Assembly: GCF_900142915.1 (NCBI RefSeq)
Contig: NZ_FRCM01000001.1
Coordinates: forward strand, 992,001-1,056,000
Source: Mucilaginibacter sp. OK098
GTDB taxonomy: Bacteria; Bacteroidota; Bacteroidia; Sphingobacteriales; Sphingobacteriaceae
Direction of reading: 5' to 3'
DNA length: 64,000 nucleotides
The notes under the pieces were generated by a model. It worked only from the letters and a program-made list of their open reading frames with translations, was not told the DNA's origin and did no database searches. Shown here piece after piece: positions 32,304 through 40,691 of the stretch. A program made the position numbers and the translations under genes. How positions within the stretch are numbered: position 1 is the first letter of the stretch; every line of letters begins with the position of its first letter.

Positions 32304-34358
32304 TTAAACCGGTTGCGTAACACTGCGTTGATCTGTTTTGTAAAACCGTACCAGCAGTATTTCGGCCCCCAGAAAAATCAATGCCAAAATTATACAAAGT
32401 TTCCATAATTGTAAGCCGAAATTTGTTTCAGTTATATTACTCTTTAATGAGCCCTTATTTACCTCCATTATTTCGGCAGCCTGGGGGATAACTTTATCCA
32501 GTTCGGTACTACTTAAATAGCTCAGGTCCGATTCGCTCCGGTTATCGTTAAATGCCAGTACGGCAACTGTGCTATCCACTTTTTTCAGATCATAGATCCC
32601 GGTTTCATGTAGTTGGTCAGCCATGTATATCAGCGTACTTCCCTCCTGTTGTTTGGTATCCGGGATTATACTTTGATTGCCTTTAGCCAGTTTAAGCAAT
32701 TGCTTTTCGCTGGTTTGAACAGGCAGTGTTTCAATAGTTTCATCGCGCCCCAGCGTATAAAACAATGGCTGATCATGTCCGCTTAGCAACGCTATCCTGA
32801 ACATTAGCGGTACAAATAACGCATGCCTCTGCAGGTTGCTAAAATCATCGTTTAACGCCACGGCTGAAACATACACCCTGCCTTTGCCACTGGCATATCC
32901 GGCTAAAAATGTTTTGTTTCCAGCTAAGGTCATTAAATTTTCGGTCCGGTTACCGGTTGATGAGCTTAGCTGATAATATTTTTTTACAACCGGCAAGTCG
33001 GGGTTTTGCGGAAATCCTTCAAATATGTTTTTAAAAACCTTGCTTTGGAAGTTCAGGGCGGACACTTTGGTATCTTCAGTCATTAACTTTTCAGGGTAGG
33101 CCGCGTTCATCTGTAGCAATAATGACCTGTAACTGTTTAAATCGGCATCGGCAGGTGGAAACACTATCAGCGTCCCTCCTTTACTCACATAAGTTTTTAA
33201 CTGTTGGGATAGCCCGGTTGATATTGCATTTATATCACTTAGAATAATTAACGGATAGGTATTTAAAGCCGCATAATCAACATTGCCATCAGGCACTCGC
33301 TTAGCCCCAAAAAAGGGATCGGCCCCAAATACGGCTTTCAAATATGGGTTAGCAGTGCCTCCATCAACCAATAAAACGGGCATTTGCTGTTTTACATTAA
33401 ATGAAAAGTAAAATTGGTTATCAAAAGTAACAGGATTGTCCTGCAGGGAGATTTCAGCCCGCTGCCATCCTGCCTTTAAGCCTGAGAATACCAGCGTATC
33501 ATACTGCACTGAACGCTCCTTAACGGTATAGCTGCCTAATGCTTTTTGCTCACCATTGATTGAAAGCTTAAGCGGGATCTTTTCAGCTTGTTTATCAGCA
33601 TAGTTATGAAGCCGAACCACCAGTTTTTCACTTTCACCGGGGCGATGGATGGCGCTTAACAAGGTGACTGAATCTACCGCAACATTGGGCAGTGTACTTG
33701 CCTTTAATTGTACCAAGCGGATGTGCACTCCGGTATCTGCTTTAACAGGCTGCGGTGTTTGCATGTTTTTTTGAAAATCGGAGATCAGGTAAATCGACCT
33801 TACCCCGCTCCTGTGTATATCCAACAAGCTTTGCTGCCGGCTGATGATTTGCTGCAAGTTCCGGCTTTGCGGACTTATTTTAACGGCATCAACCGCATCA
33901 TTAAATTCGTCTCTGCTTAATAAGCGCTGATGCTTACCTTCAAAATCCTGCGTAAGCAGCTGAAAGCTATCATTTATGCTGTAAGCTGATGCTATTTCCT
34001 TGGCGCGGCGTTTGGCTTCATCAAGCAAAGTACCCTCGCGGTTAAGGGTTTGCATGGAGTAGGAGTTATCTACAAATATGCTTACGGTCTGTAATTTCCC
34101 AGCGTTAACGGCATTTTTGCCAGGGATGTATGGCTTGGCAAATGCAAATACTAAAAAGGCCAATGCCAATAGTCGTGAAGCCAGGATCAATCTTTCTTTT
34201 AGGTTCCTGCGATGCGATTGCTGTTCCTGCACATCCTTTAAAAACTGCACATTGCTGAAATATACCTTGTGATACTTGCGAAAATTAAACAGGTGCACAA
34301 GTACAGGTATGGCCAGTGTGAGCAATGCAAATAAAAAGGCAGGATATAAAAAATGCAT
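32304..34358 (-). CDS. BatA/VWA-type membrane protein
   Basis: A 684-residue inner-membrane protein. The N-terminus is the BatA (aerotolerance regulator N-terminal) domain: helix 1 at ~5-25, RKYHKVYFSNVQFLKDVQEQ, helix 2 at ~57-77. A von Willebrand A domain follows with the metal-site variant SIFVDNSYSMQ. A long periplasmic-type region leads to a final helix near 653-673. Bat/MoxR operons act in oxidative and envelope stress in Bacteroidota. Here it stands without MoxR, so the role is uncertain. It ends 33 bases before the dihydroorotase-like gene on the same strand. Confidence 0.88.
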   Translation of the reverse strand: MHFLYPAFLFALLTLAIPVLVHLFNFRKYHKVYFSNVQFLKDVQEQQSHRRNLKERLILASRLLALAFLVFAFAKPYIPGKNAVNAGKLQTVSIFVDNSYSMQTLNREGTLLDEAKRRAKEIASAYSINDSFQLLTQDFEGKHQRLLSRDEFNDAVDAVKISPQSRNLQQIISRQQSLLDIHRSGVRSIYLISDFQKNMQTPQPVKADTGVHIRLVQLKASTLPNVAVDSVTLLSAIHRPGESEKLVVRLHNYADKQAEKIPLKLSINGEQKALGSYTVKERSVQYDTLVFSGLKAGWQRAEISLQDNPVTFDNQFYFSFNVKQQMPVLLVDGGTANPYLKAVFGADPFFGAKRVPDGNVDYAALNTYPLIILSDINAISTGLSQQLKTYVSKGGTLIVFPPADADLNSYRSLLLQMNAAYPEKLMTEDTKVSALNFQSKVFKNIFEGFPQNPDLPVVKKYYQLSSSTGNRTENLMTLAGNKTFLAGYASGKGRVYVSAVALNDDFSNLQRHALFVPLMFRIALLSGHDQPLFYTLGRDETIETLPVQTSEKQLLKLAKGNQSIIPDTKQQEGSTLIYMADQLHETGIYDLKKVDSTVAVLAFNDNRSESDLSYLSSTELDKVIPQAAEIMEVNKGSLKSNITETNFGLQLWKLCIILALIFLGAEILLVRFYKTDQRSVTQPV

Positions 34359-34360
34359 AT

Positions 34361-34402
34361 TTTAAATGTGCGGATTTGCAGATATGCAAATGTGCGAATT
34401 TA
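34361..34402. repeat. ATGTGCGGATG-type repeat, second site
   Basis: AAATGTGCGGATTTGCAGAT followed by ATGCAAATGTGCGAATTT belongs to the repeat family seen at 22931-23143. It lies just upstream of the BatA/VWA gene start codon. Confidence 0.55.
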
Positions 34403-34476
34403 TTTCTTTTTAGAAAGTTGATTAGGACTAAGTTGCAAACAAAAACATCTTTCAGCCATTACTCAATAAATATACA

Positions 34477-34709
34477 TGAGTTCGATATAGAAGTTGGCAG
34501 CATAGCAATTGATTATCAGCTATTTACACCTATTTAATCCTTGATAAAAGTCAAAGATCCTGATAATCAGTATGTTTCACTTTGTTCCAGGTGTTCCGCT
34601 TGAAAAAATGGAACGCTTTGCCGGCGTGGATACACAAATTTGCGCTTCACCTCAACGCGGTTGGAGAAGGATTTGGGGTGAGGTGACCGTTCCCTTATGT
34701 CGAACTCAC
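34477..34709. mobile_element. MITE-like element, copy 2 (~233 bp)
   Basis: It has the same inverted ends as the copy at 14356-14593 (TGAGTTCGATATA left, TATGTCGAACTCA right) and the same internal blocks in the same order: GATTATCAG, CCTGATAATCA, ATGGAACGCTTTGCCGGC, CCTCAACGCGGTTGGAGAAG and TGAGGTGACCGTT. The left part has diverged from copy 1. No transposase. It ends only 17 bases before the DUF72 start codon, so it probably carries or interrupts that gene's promoter. Confidence 0.7.
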
Positions 34710-34726
34710 GTTAAACATATATAATT

Positions 34727-35446
34727 ATGGTTGATTGGCATATCGGTTGTTCAGGATTTCATTACAAGGATTGGAAAGGTCCGTTTTATCCGGCCGATCT
34801 GCCACAGCGTAAATGGTTTGAGTATTACTGTCAGCATTTTAGCACGCTTGAGCTTAATGTTACTTTTTACCGTTTTCCGGAACTATCATTTTTGCAAAAT
34901 TGGTATCAGAAATCCCCGGGAGATTTCCGTTTTGCGGTAAAAGCACCACGGGCAATAACCCATTACAAAAAATTCAATGACACTGCGGACCTGATCACCA
35001 GCTTATATGAGACCATTAACAATGGTTTAAAGGAGAAGCTCGGTCCTGTTTTATTCCAAATGCCGCCAAGCTATAACTATACAGAAGAGAAGCTTGACAA
35101 AATTATAAACAGTTTGGATCCATCATTTAAAAACGCGCTCGAATTCAGGCATGTAAGCTGGTGGTGCGATGATGTTTATAAAAAGCTGGCTGAACATCAC
35201 ATCACCTTTTGCGGCATGAGTCACCCCTCCCTGCCGGATGATGTAATTGCAAATACAGATGTAGTTTATTACCGGTTTCATGGCGTGCCAGATCTTTACC
35301 GTTCACGATATTCAATTGAGTTTCTTCAAAAAGTTGTAAATGATATTAAGCAGCACAGCAATGTTAAAGAAGCCTGGTGCTATTTCAATAACGATTATGA
35401 CGCAATCGGTGTTTTTAATGCGAAAGAGTTGATAGGACTTATTTAG
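34727..35446 (+). CDS. DUF72 domain protein
   Basis: A 239-residue DUF72 (YecE-like) TIM-barrel protein. Signatures: IGCSGFHYKDWKGPFYP at the N-terminus, YCQHFSTLELNVTFYRFP, FAVKAPRAITHYKKF, VLFQMPPSY, ALEFRHVSWW and YYRFHGVPDLYRS, with WCYFNNDYDAIGVFNA near the end. The function of the family is not established. The upstream MITE leaves only a 17-base leader. Confidence 0.92.
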   Translation: MVDWHIGCSGFHYKDWKGPFYPADLPQRKWFEYYCQHFSTLELNVTFYRFPELSFLQNWYQKSPGDFRFAVKAPRAITHYKKFNDTADLITSLYETINNGLKEKLGPVLFQMPPSYNYTEEKLDKIINSLDPSFKNALEFRHVSWWCDDVYKKLAEHHITFCGMSHPSLPDDVIANTDVVYYRFHGVPDLYRSRYSIEFLQKVVNDIKQHSNVKEAWCYFNNDYDAIGVFNAKELIGLI

Positions 35447-35488
35447 TCGAAAAATCAGCAAAGTCCAAAAGAAAATAGGTTTAAGTTA

Positions 35489-35496
35489 TATCTTTG
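35489..35496 (+). promoter_or_regulatory. -7 promoter element of the 49-aa ORF
   Basis: TATCTTTG matches TAnnTTTG exactly; the expected transcription start is at or next to the ATG at 35504, so a leaderless message is possible. Confidence 0.4.
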
Positions 35497-35503
35497 AATT
35501 ATC

Positions 35504-35653
35504 ATGAAACTTAGAAAAAGATCATCTATTAAAGCAATTATTGCTAAAGATCATTTTTTAAAAAGTTTGAAGCAATCTTTAATCGAAGTAAGCTTAGCAA
35601 AACAAGGCAAAATCAAACTTAAGACCTTTGAACAATTATTGAACGAGCTATAA
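35504..35653 (+). CDS. Small basic protein, possibly antitoxin-like (49 aa)
   Basis: A 49-residue ORF with a plausible promoter at 35489. It is lysine-rich and helical. The C-terminus GKIKLKTFEQLLNEL resembles the tails of small Phd/RelB-type antitoxins and other short Bacteroidota proteins, where a (K/T)xxEQLLNEL tail is frequent. There is no toxin gene beside it: the downstream gene is a sensor kinase. It may be a solitary antitoxin, a remnant, or unrelated. The rest of the 35447-35750 gap shows nothing else. Confidence 0.45.
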   Translation: MKLRKRSSIKAIIAKDHFLKSLKQSLIEVSLAKQGKIKLKTFEQLLNEL

Positions 35654-35750
35654 TCCCCGCTCTTCCCCTAAATACCGCACTCGTGTACTTTATCTTTTAA
35701 GTTGATGATAGTTTTCGTTGCTTTGGTTAATATATTAGTTGAAGCAATAA

Positions 35751-36812
35751 TTGGAAAATAAAACTACCATATCATTATATTGGAAATGCCAGCTTATCGG
35801 TTGGTCGGTTGCTTCGTTATATTGGGAGTATAATGGCCTTGTGAGCGGCAATTTCAATTGGGTACTGGGCATATTGCAATTTATTAGCGATGTACTTATT
35901 TATATTTTGCTTACGCATTTATACCGCAGTTTTGCTTTAAGATATAACTTCCAAAACTTAAATTTAGGTCAGCTTCTTAAACGGATCATCCCTTCTGCAA
36001 TTGTTTTAGGTATTGCTTATACACTGGTTACCACGCTTAAATTATATCTTTTCAAAATTTGGTTTTTACATTCATTTTCAGAAAGCTATCCCGACTTTTT
36101 TAAAGAAAATGTACAACTCATTTTTATTGGCGGGATCAGGCTGATGTCTATCTGGTTGCTGGCTTATCACCTATATCAATATGCACAACGGGAAATAAGA
36201 ACAAGCCGTGAAAATTCACGATTGGCCATAATATCGCGCGATGCACAGATGAGCAATTTATCGGCACAGCTTAACCCGCACTTCTTGTTTAATTCCCTAA
36301 ACAACATAAAAGCGCTGGTTATTGAAGACCCAAAATCAGCAAGACGGGCAATAGACCTATTATCTGATTTATTGAGAACAAGCCTATACAATGGTGATGT
36401 TATGCTGGTAAGTATTCAGGATGAAATTAATTTAGTTAAAGACTATTTAGAACTTGAAAAATTAAGGTTTGAAGAAAGGCTGCAGTATGATATTCAATTA
36501 GATAAAGATTTAGCTTCTCTTCAAATTCCAAGGCTCAGTATCCAAACACTTGTAGAAAATGCGGTTAAACATGGCATTGCAAAGTTAAAAAATGGCGGGC
36601 TGATTACTGTTAAAGTTGAGCAATCAGCAGGTTTTATACATTTAAACGTCCAAAATCCGGGCAAATTAAATATTTCAGAAACCGAAAAAGGTGTGGGCCT
36701 CAAAAACTTAAAGGAACGACTTGAGCTGCAATATAAAGGTGAAGCCCGGTTTACTATAAGCAGCGACTTGTATGATATTGTTTTAGTCGACATAAGCATT
36801 CCATCAGCATGA
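35751..36812 (+). CDS. LytS/YehU-type sensor histidine kinase
   Basis: A 353-residue kinase. The N-terminal ~145 residues hold about four membrane helices with little periplasmic sequence. Then comes the His_kinase domain with phosphoacceptor His177 in AQLNPHFLFNSLNNIKALV and the paired LRFEERL element, followed by the ATPase with N-box QTLVENAVKHGI and G-box EKGVGLKNLKERL. The start is TTG: an in-frame TAA directly precedes it, and no ATG follows in the first helix. It overlaps the regulator gene by four bases. Confidence 0.92.
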   Translation: MENKTTISLYWKCQLIGWSVASLYWEYNGLVSGNFNWVLGILQFISDVLIYILLTHLYRSFALRYNFQNLNLGQLLKRIIPSAIVLGIAYTLVTTLKLYLFKIWFLHSFSESYPDFFKENVQLIFIGGIRLMSIWLLAYHLYQYAQREIRTSRENSRLAIISRDAQMSNLSAQLNPHFLFNSLNNIKALVIEDPKSARRAIDLLSDLLRTSLYNGDVMLVSIQDEINLVKDYLELEKLRFEERLQYDIQLDKDLASLQIPRLSIQTLVENAVKHGIAKLKNGGLITVKVEQSAGFIHLNVQNPGKLNISETEKGVGLKNLKERLELQYKGEARFTISSDLYDIVLVDISIPSA

Positions 36813-37504
36813 AAAAATTAAGCGTAATTATTATTGATGATGAGCGGAATGCCCGGGAAGAGGTTAAAAAACTACTGGAAGGCTATCCTGAGCTTGAAAT
36901 AGTGGGCGAGGCAAAAAATGCTGATGAAGCAAAAGAACTGATCGATCTGAAACATCCAGACCTGCTGTTCCTTGATATCCAAATGCCTGAAAAATCCGGT
37001 TTCGATTTGCTTGAATCACTTGACCACGTGCCACGGGTAATATTTACTACGGCTTATGATCAATATGCTGTAAAGGCGTTTGAGGTTAGCGCTATTGATT
37101 ACCTGATGAAGCCCATTCGCGAGGAGCGTTTTGCAAAAGCAATGGAGCAGGTAAAGTATAAAGCAATTACACCGAATGACGATCGCATCTTTGTGAAAGA
37201 CAGGCAACAATACCACTTTATAAGCTGGAGCAATGTTCACTTGATTGAATCTATGGATAACTATGCGCGACTGTATTTCGGAGATAAAAATGTGTTTTTA
37301 AAAAGCTCGTTGAACTTATTGGAGCAAAAGCTGGATAAAGCCACTTTTTTCAGGATAAACCGTGCACAGATAATCAACCTAAAGTACATCGAAAAAATGA
37401 TGCCAGCCACAGAGGGTCGACTAAAGCTGCTGCTAAAAACAGGGGAAGAGGCTGATGTGTCAGACAGGCAATCAGTAAAGCTGAAAAAGCTAATGAAAAT
37501 ATAA
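36809..37504 (+). CDS. LytTR-family response regulator
   Basis: A 231-residue regulator. The receiver domain has the acidic pair IIIDDERNA, phosphoacceptor Asp56 in LLFLDIQMPEKSG, Thr in IFTTAYD and Lys in YLMKPI. The C-terminal LytTR DNA-binding domain has IFVKDRQQYHFISWSNVHLI and FFRINRAQIINLKYIEKM. It pairs with the preceding LytS-type kinase (ATGA overlap). The gene just downstream encodes a secreted hydrolase 24 bases away and may be in the same transcript or be a target. Confidence 0.95.
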   Translation: MKKLSVIIIDDERNAREEVKKLLEGYPELEIVGEAKNADEAKELIDLKHPDLLFLDIQMPEKSGFDLLESLDHVPRVIFTTAYDQYAVKAFEVSAIDYLMKPIREERFAKAMEQVKYKAITPNDDRIFVKDRQQYHFISWSNVHLIESMDNYARLYFGDKNVFLKSSLNLLEQKLDKATFFRINRAQIINLKYIEKMMPATEGRLKLLLKTGEEADVSDRQSVKLKKLMKI

Positions 37505-37528
37505 ATCACCATTAATTTAGAAAATATC

Positions 37529-39793
37529 ATGAACAGACTACGCTGTATGGCATTGCTATGCCTAATTTCTACTACTTTTTGCCGTGCGCAGCAGGTACAT
37601 TTTCCAAAAATAAATGTGGGGGATAGTGTTGTGATCGAAAAACAAATGCCCGTTTTAGCCGATGAGATCATCCATAAATATGCTTCAAAGGGTAACAGGG
37701 CAACCTATTTAAACAACCTCTTCCGGTTGCAAATAATTGCAGGAAAATATAACGATGCTATTGCTTCAATTACTTCATTACAGGCCATTAACAAAGCAGA
37801 TAATCAACAGTTTACAGGTTTACTTTTTGTGCAATATGAATTATTTGCACGCGCTAAGATTGAGCAGCAGGCATCAAATATTTCTTTTAAAAATGCTTTT
37901 ACAAAATTATTTTCCAGCCTGTTAAACAGATTGGATGATAAAAGTGCTGCATATATTTATACCTCCTTTACAGCGCGAAACGGAACAAATGAATTGAAAA
38001 ACAACTTCAATTCTGCATTGCTCTCAATCCAAAAAGATAGCCTGGATATTAATGATGCCGTGAATTTATGTAATACATATAACCTGGCTAATGTTTTTAT
38101 AAATATTGAGCCCATTACAAAAATATTGTTAAAAGCGGATGATAACAGGCGGTATATTATACAGGACAGTGTGTTTATTAAAACAAATGATGGCGCAACG
38201 CTTTCTGCCGTTATAGTGCGAAAAAGAGGCATCAATACACCGCAACCAACTGCCTTAATGTTCTTTATTTACTCAAACCTTGAACGCAGCCTTATAGAGG
38301 CCAAATATTCTGCAGCACATGGTTATGTTGGGATAGTTGCTGATACCAGGGGTAAACGCCTAAGTCCCGACCCTATTGAACCCTACGAACATGAAAACAG
38401 GGATGTAAATACGGTGATTACCTGGATAAGCAAACAATCCTGGAGCAATGGCAAGGTTGGTATGTATGGAGGCAGCTATTCAGGCTATGCACAATGGGCA
38501 GCCACAAAACATATGAACAAGGCGCTTAAAACCATTGTGCCGTATGTAGCAGCTATCCCGGGGCAAGGCGTGCCAATGGAAAACAATATTTTTCTGAATG
38601 TAAATTACCAGTGGGCATTTTATGTAACCAACAACAAATATGTAGATGATGCAGTAAACAATGATAACCTGCGCTGGCGTAACCTGCGTAATAATTGGTA
38701 CGAAAGCGGGGTAGCTTTCCGAAAAGTTGATAGCTTGGATGGCACGCCAAACCCGTGGCTTCAAAAATGGATCAAACACCCATCCTATGATAAATACTGG
38801 CAGGCTATGGTGCCCTACAAAACAGATTTTGCCAAAATAAATATCCCTGTGCTAACTGTTGAAGGTTATTATGATGACGGACAAATTTCAGGAATGCATT
38901 ACCTGCTCGAGCATTATAAATACAATCCCAAAGCCAATCATTATTTATTGATTGGCCCATATGATCATTTTGGTACGCAGCAGGGCGGTACACCTGTTTT
39001 AAGCGATTATACCGTTGACCCGGTTGCCCTTTTTCATACCAAAGAGCTTACTTTTCAATGGTTTGATTATATTCTTAAAGGCGGTAAAAAACCGGAGCTT
39101 TTAAAAGATAAGATCAATTATGAAGTAATGGGCGCCAACGTTTGGAAACATGCCCCATCAATAGCCAAAATGAGCAATGCACCATTAAAGCTATACCTGA
39201 GTAATTTTAAAGCTGACAGCAATTATAAATTAGCAGATAAAAAGCCGCTTAAACCCGGCTCAATTTACCAGGAAGTTGACCTTGCCGACCGGAAAACATC
39301 AAACAATGATTATTACCCCGATCCTATTATCAAAAAACAGCTCGATCGCAGCAATGGCCTGTTCTTTATCAGCAAGCCATTTGATAAGGCAATGGAGGTT
39401 AACGGGATTTTCAGCGGCGAGCTAAAAGCGATCATCAACAAAAAAGACATGGATATTGGTGTCGTTTTGTACGAAGTTATGCCTAATGGCGATTGTTTTG
39501 AGCTCTCCTACTACCTGGGTCGCGCAAGCTATGCAAGGGATATGAGTGTAAGACAACTGCTGCATCCCGGTGTTAAAGAAACGATCCCTTTTTCAAGAAC
39601 GCGGATGGTAAGCCGCCAGCTAAGCAAAGGCAGTAGACTACTGGTTGTTTTAAATATTGATAAAAACCCATTTGCACAAATAAACTACGGCACAGGTAAG
39701 GATGTGAGCGATGAAACTATTAAAGATGCTAGTGAGCCACTGAAGATCTGGTGGGGAAATGATAGTTTTATAAATGTGCCGGTGATGAAGTAA
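37529..39793 (+). CDS. Secreted CocE/NonD family (X-Pro dipeptidyl-peptidase type) hydrolase
   Basis: A 754-residue exported protein (signal peptide to about residue 20). An unusual ~190-residue helical N-terminal region precedes the S15 alpha/beta hydrolase. Nucleophile Ser316 is in MYGGSYSGYAQWA. The acid/His region includes TVEGYYDDGQISG and LLIGPYDHFGTQ. A C-terminal jelly-roll X-Pro_dipeptidase domain follows (~555-750). The family includes cocaine esterase, glutaryl acylase and Xaa-Pro dipeptidyl peptidases. The substrate is unknown. Location behind a LytSR pair suggests regulated expression. Confidence 0.88.
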   Translation: MNRLRCMALLCLISTTFCRAQQVHFPKINVGDSVVIEKQMPVLADEIIHKYASKGNRATYLNNLFRLQIIAGKYNDAIASITSLQAINKADNQQFTGLLFVQYELFARAKIEQQASNISFKNAFTKLFSSLLNRLDDKSAAYIYTSFTARNGTNELKNNFNSALLSIQKDSLDINDAVNLCNTYNLANVFINIEPITKILLKADDNRRYIIQDSVFIKTNDGATLSAVIVRKRGINTPQPTALMFFIYSNLERSLIEAKYSAAHGYVGIVADTRGKRLSPDPIEPYEHENRDVNTVITWISKQSWSNGKVGMYGGSYSGYAQWAATKHMNKALKTIVPYVAAIPGQGVPMENNIFLNVNYQWAFYVTNNKYVDDAVNNDNLRWRNLRNNWYESGVAFRKVDSLDGTPNPWLQKWIKHPSYDKYWQAMVPYKTDFAKINIPVLTVEGYYDDGQISGMHYLLEHYKYNPKANHYLLIGPYDHFGTQQGGTPVLSDYTVDPVALFHTKELTFQWFDYILKGGKKPELLKDKINYEVMGANVWKHAPSIAKMSNAPLKLYLSNFKADSNYKLADKKPLKPGSIYQEVDLADRKTSNNDYYPDPIIKKQLDRSNGLFFISKPFDKAMEVNGIFSGELKAIINKKDMDIGVVLYEVMPNGDCFELSYYLGRASYARDMSVRQLLHPGVKETIPFSRTRMVSRQLSKGSRLLVVLNIDKNPFAQINYGTGKDVSDETIKDASEPLKIWWGNDSFINVPVMK

Positions 39794-39810
39794 TAATGCT
39801 CAAATAAGAA

Positions 39811-39904
39811 TGTCATGCTGAACTTGTTTCAGCACCCCACTTGCTAAGTGGCCAGCATATTGGCGAACTGTCCTGTGAGGTGCCGAAATAAATTCGGCAT
39901 GACG
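39811..39904. repeat. 93-bp palindromic intergenic repeat, copy 2
   Basis: GTCATGCTGAACTTGTTTCAG at the left and TGCCGAAATAAATTCGGCAT at the right form inverted ends, with TATTGGCGAACTGTCCTG in the middle. It is the same element as at 13414-13506, again between convergent genes. Confidence 0.75.
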
Positions 39905-39925
39905 TTTTGGGTTAGTGGTCATGCT

Positions 39926-40684
39926 TTAATTATTATCATCATCACTTGTATGATGTCTTCTATGTTTCTTTTTCTTTGATTTTTTACTGGTAGTTTGCTT
40001 CTTTTCGGTTTCCTTCTTTTTTACAGGTTCTTTAACAACGGTTTTAGGTTCTGGGCCTACTTTGATTGAATCTTTACTGAGCTGCTTTACGGTAAATTCA
40101 TTATTTCGCAGCCCATATTGAAATTGGCGCTTTGCCCCTGTTAATTTCGCAGCTTTAGTATTGCCATCGTAAATCGGAAACTCGCGGATCAGCATCCCGT
40201 CTTTAATATAAAAATTATCATCACCACGGTAACCAGTTCTTTGCAACCGAGTTAGTTTTGGAAAATCAAGCTTGTGTGCGCCGCTGTTACTAAATTCAAA
40301 GGCATAAATATTAGTGTAATTTATGGTGTCCTTTCCTTTGGCCTGGATTAATATTTCAGGATTGCCATCTAGATCCATGTCTGAATTATAGGCATTCACA
40401 ATATCGCCATCCAGGTCGCCGGTGGTGGTTGTAAACTTAGCAGCTGCAGAATCTGAATGCAGAATCTCGAATGCACCTGTTTTAGTTGAACCACGGCCCC
40501 AGCTCAATACATCATAATCTTGTCCGGGCGAAACCTCAATCAGCGTATGAAACCTGAAAGGCGCCATTATAACCGGCTTTTTGGGTACAACAACTGTACT
40601 TTCAGGTTTTTTATCTTCCGAACAACTTACCATCAAAATGCTGCCGATCAGCATCAAAAAACAATAACGGTATTTGTAAATCAT
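39926..40684 (-). CDS. Hypothetical lipoprotein with Lys/His-rich tail
   Basis: A 252-residue lipoprotein (lipobox LMVSC, Cys21). The middle ~150 residues form a beta-rich domain with a calcium-like loop NSDMDLDGNPEI, resembling the PliI-type or FG-GAP-like repeats found in secreted proteins; I cannot decide which. The last ~35 residues are low-complexity KKKETEKKQTTSKKSKKKKH plus RRHH and DDDNN. It is eight bases downstream of the GH20 gene on the same strand, so probably in its operon. Confidence 0.7.
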   Translation of the reverse strand: MIYKYRYCFLMLIGSILMVSCSEDKKPESTVVVPKKPVIMAPFRFHTLIEVSPGQDYDVLSWGRGSTKTGAFEILHSDSAAAKFTTTTGDLDGDIVNAYNSDMDLDGNPEILIQAKGKDTINYTNIYAFEFSNSGAHKLDFPKLTRLQRTGYRGDDNFYIKDGMLIREFPIYDGNTKAAKLTGAKRQFQYGLRNNEFTVKQLSKDSIKVGPEPKTVVKEPVKKKETEKKQTTSKKSKKKKHRRHHTSDDDNN

Positions 40685-40691
40685 AAAAATC

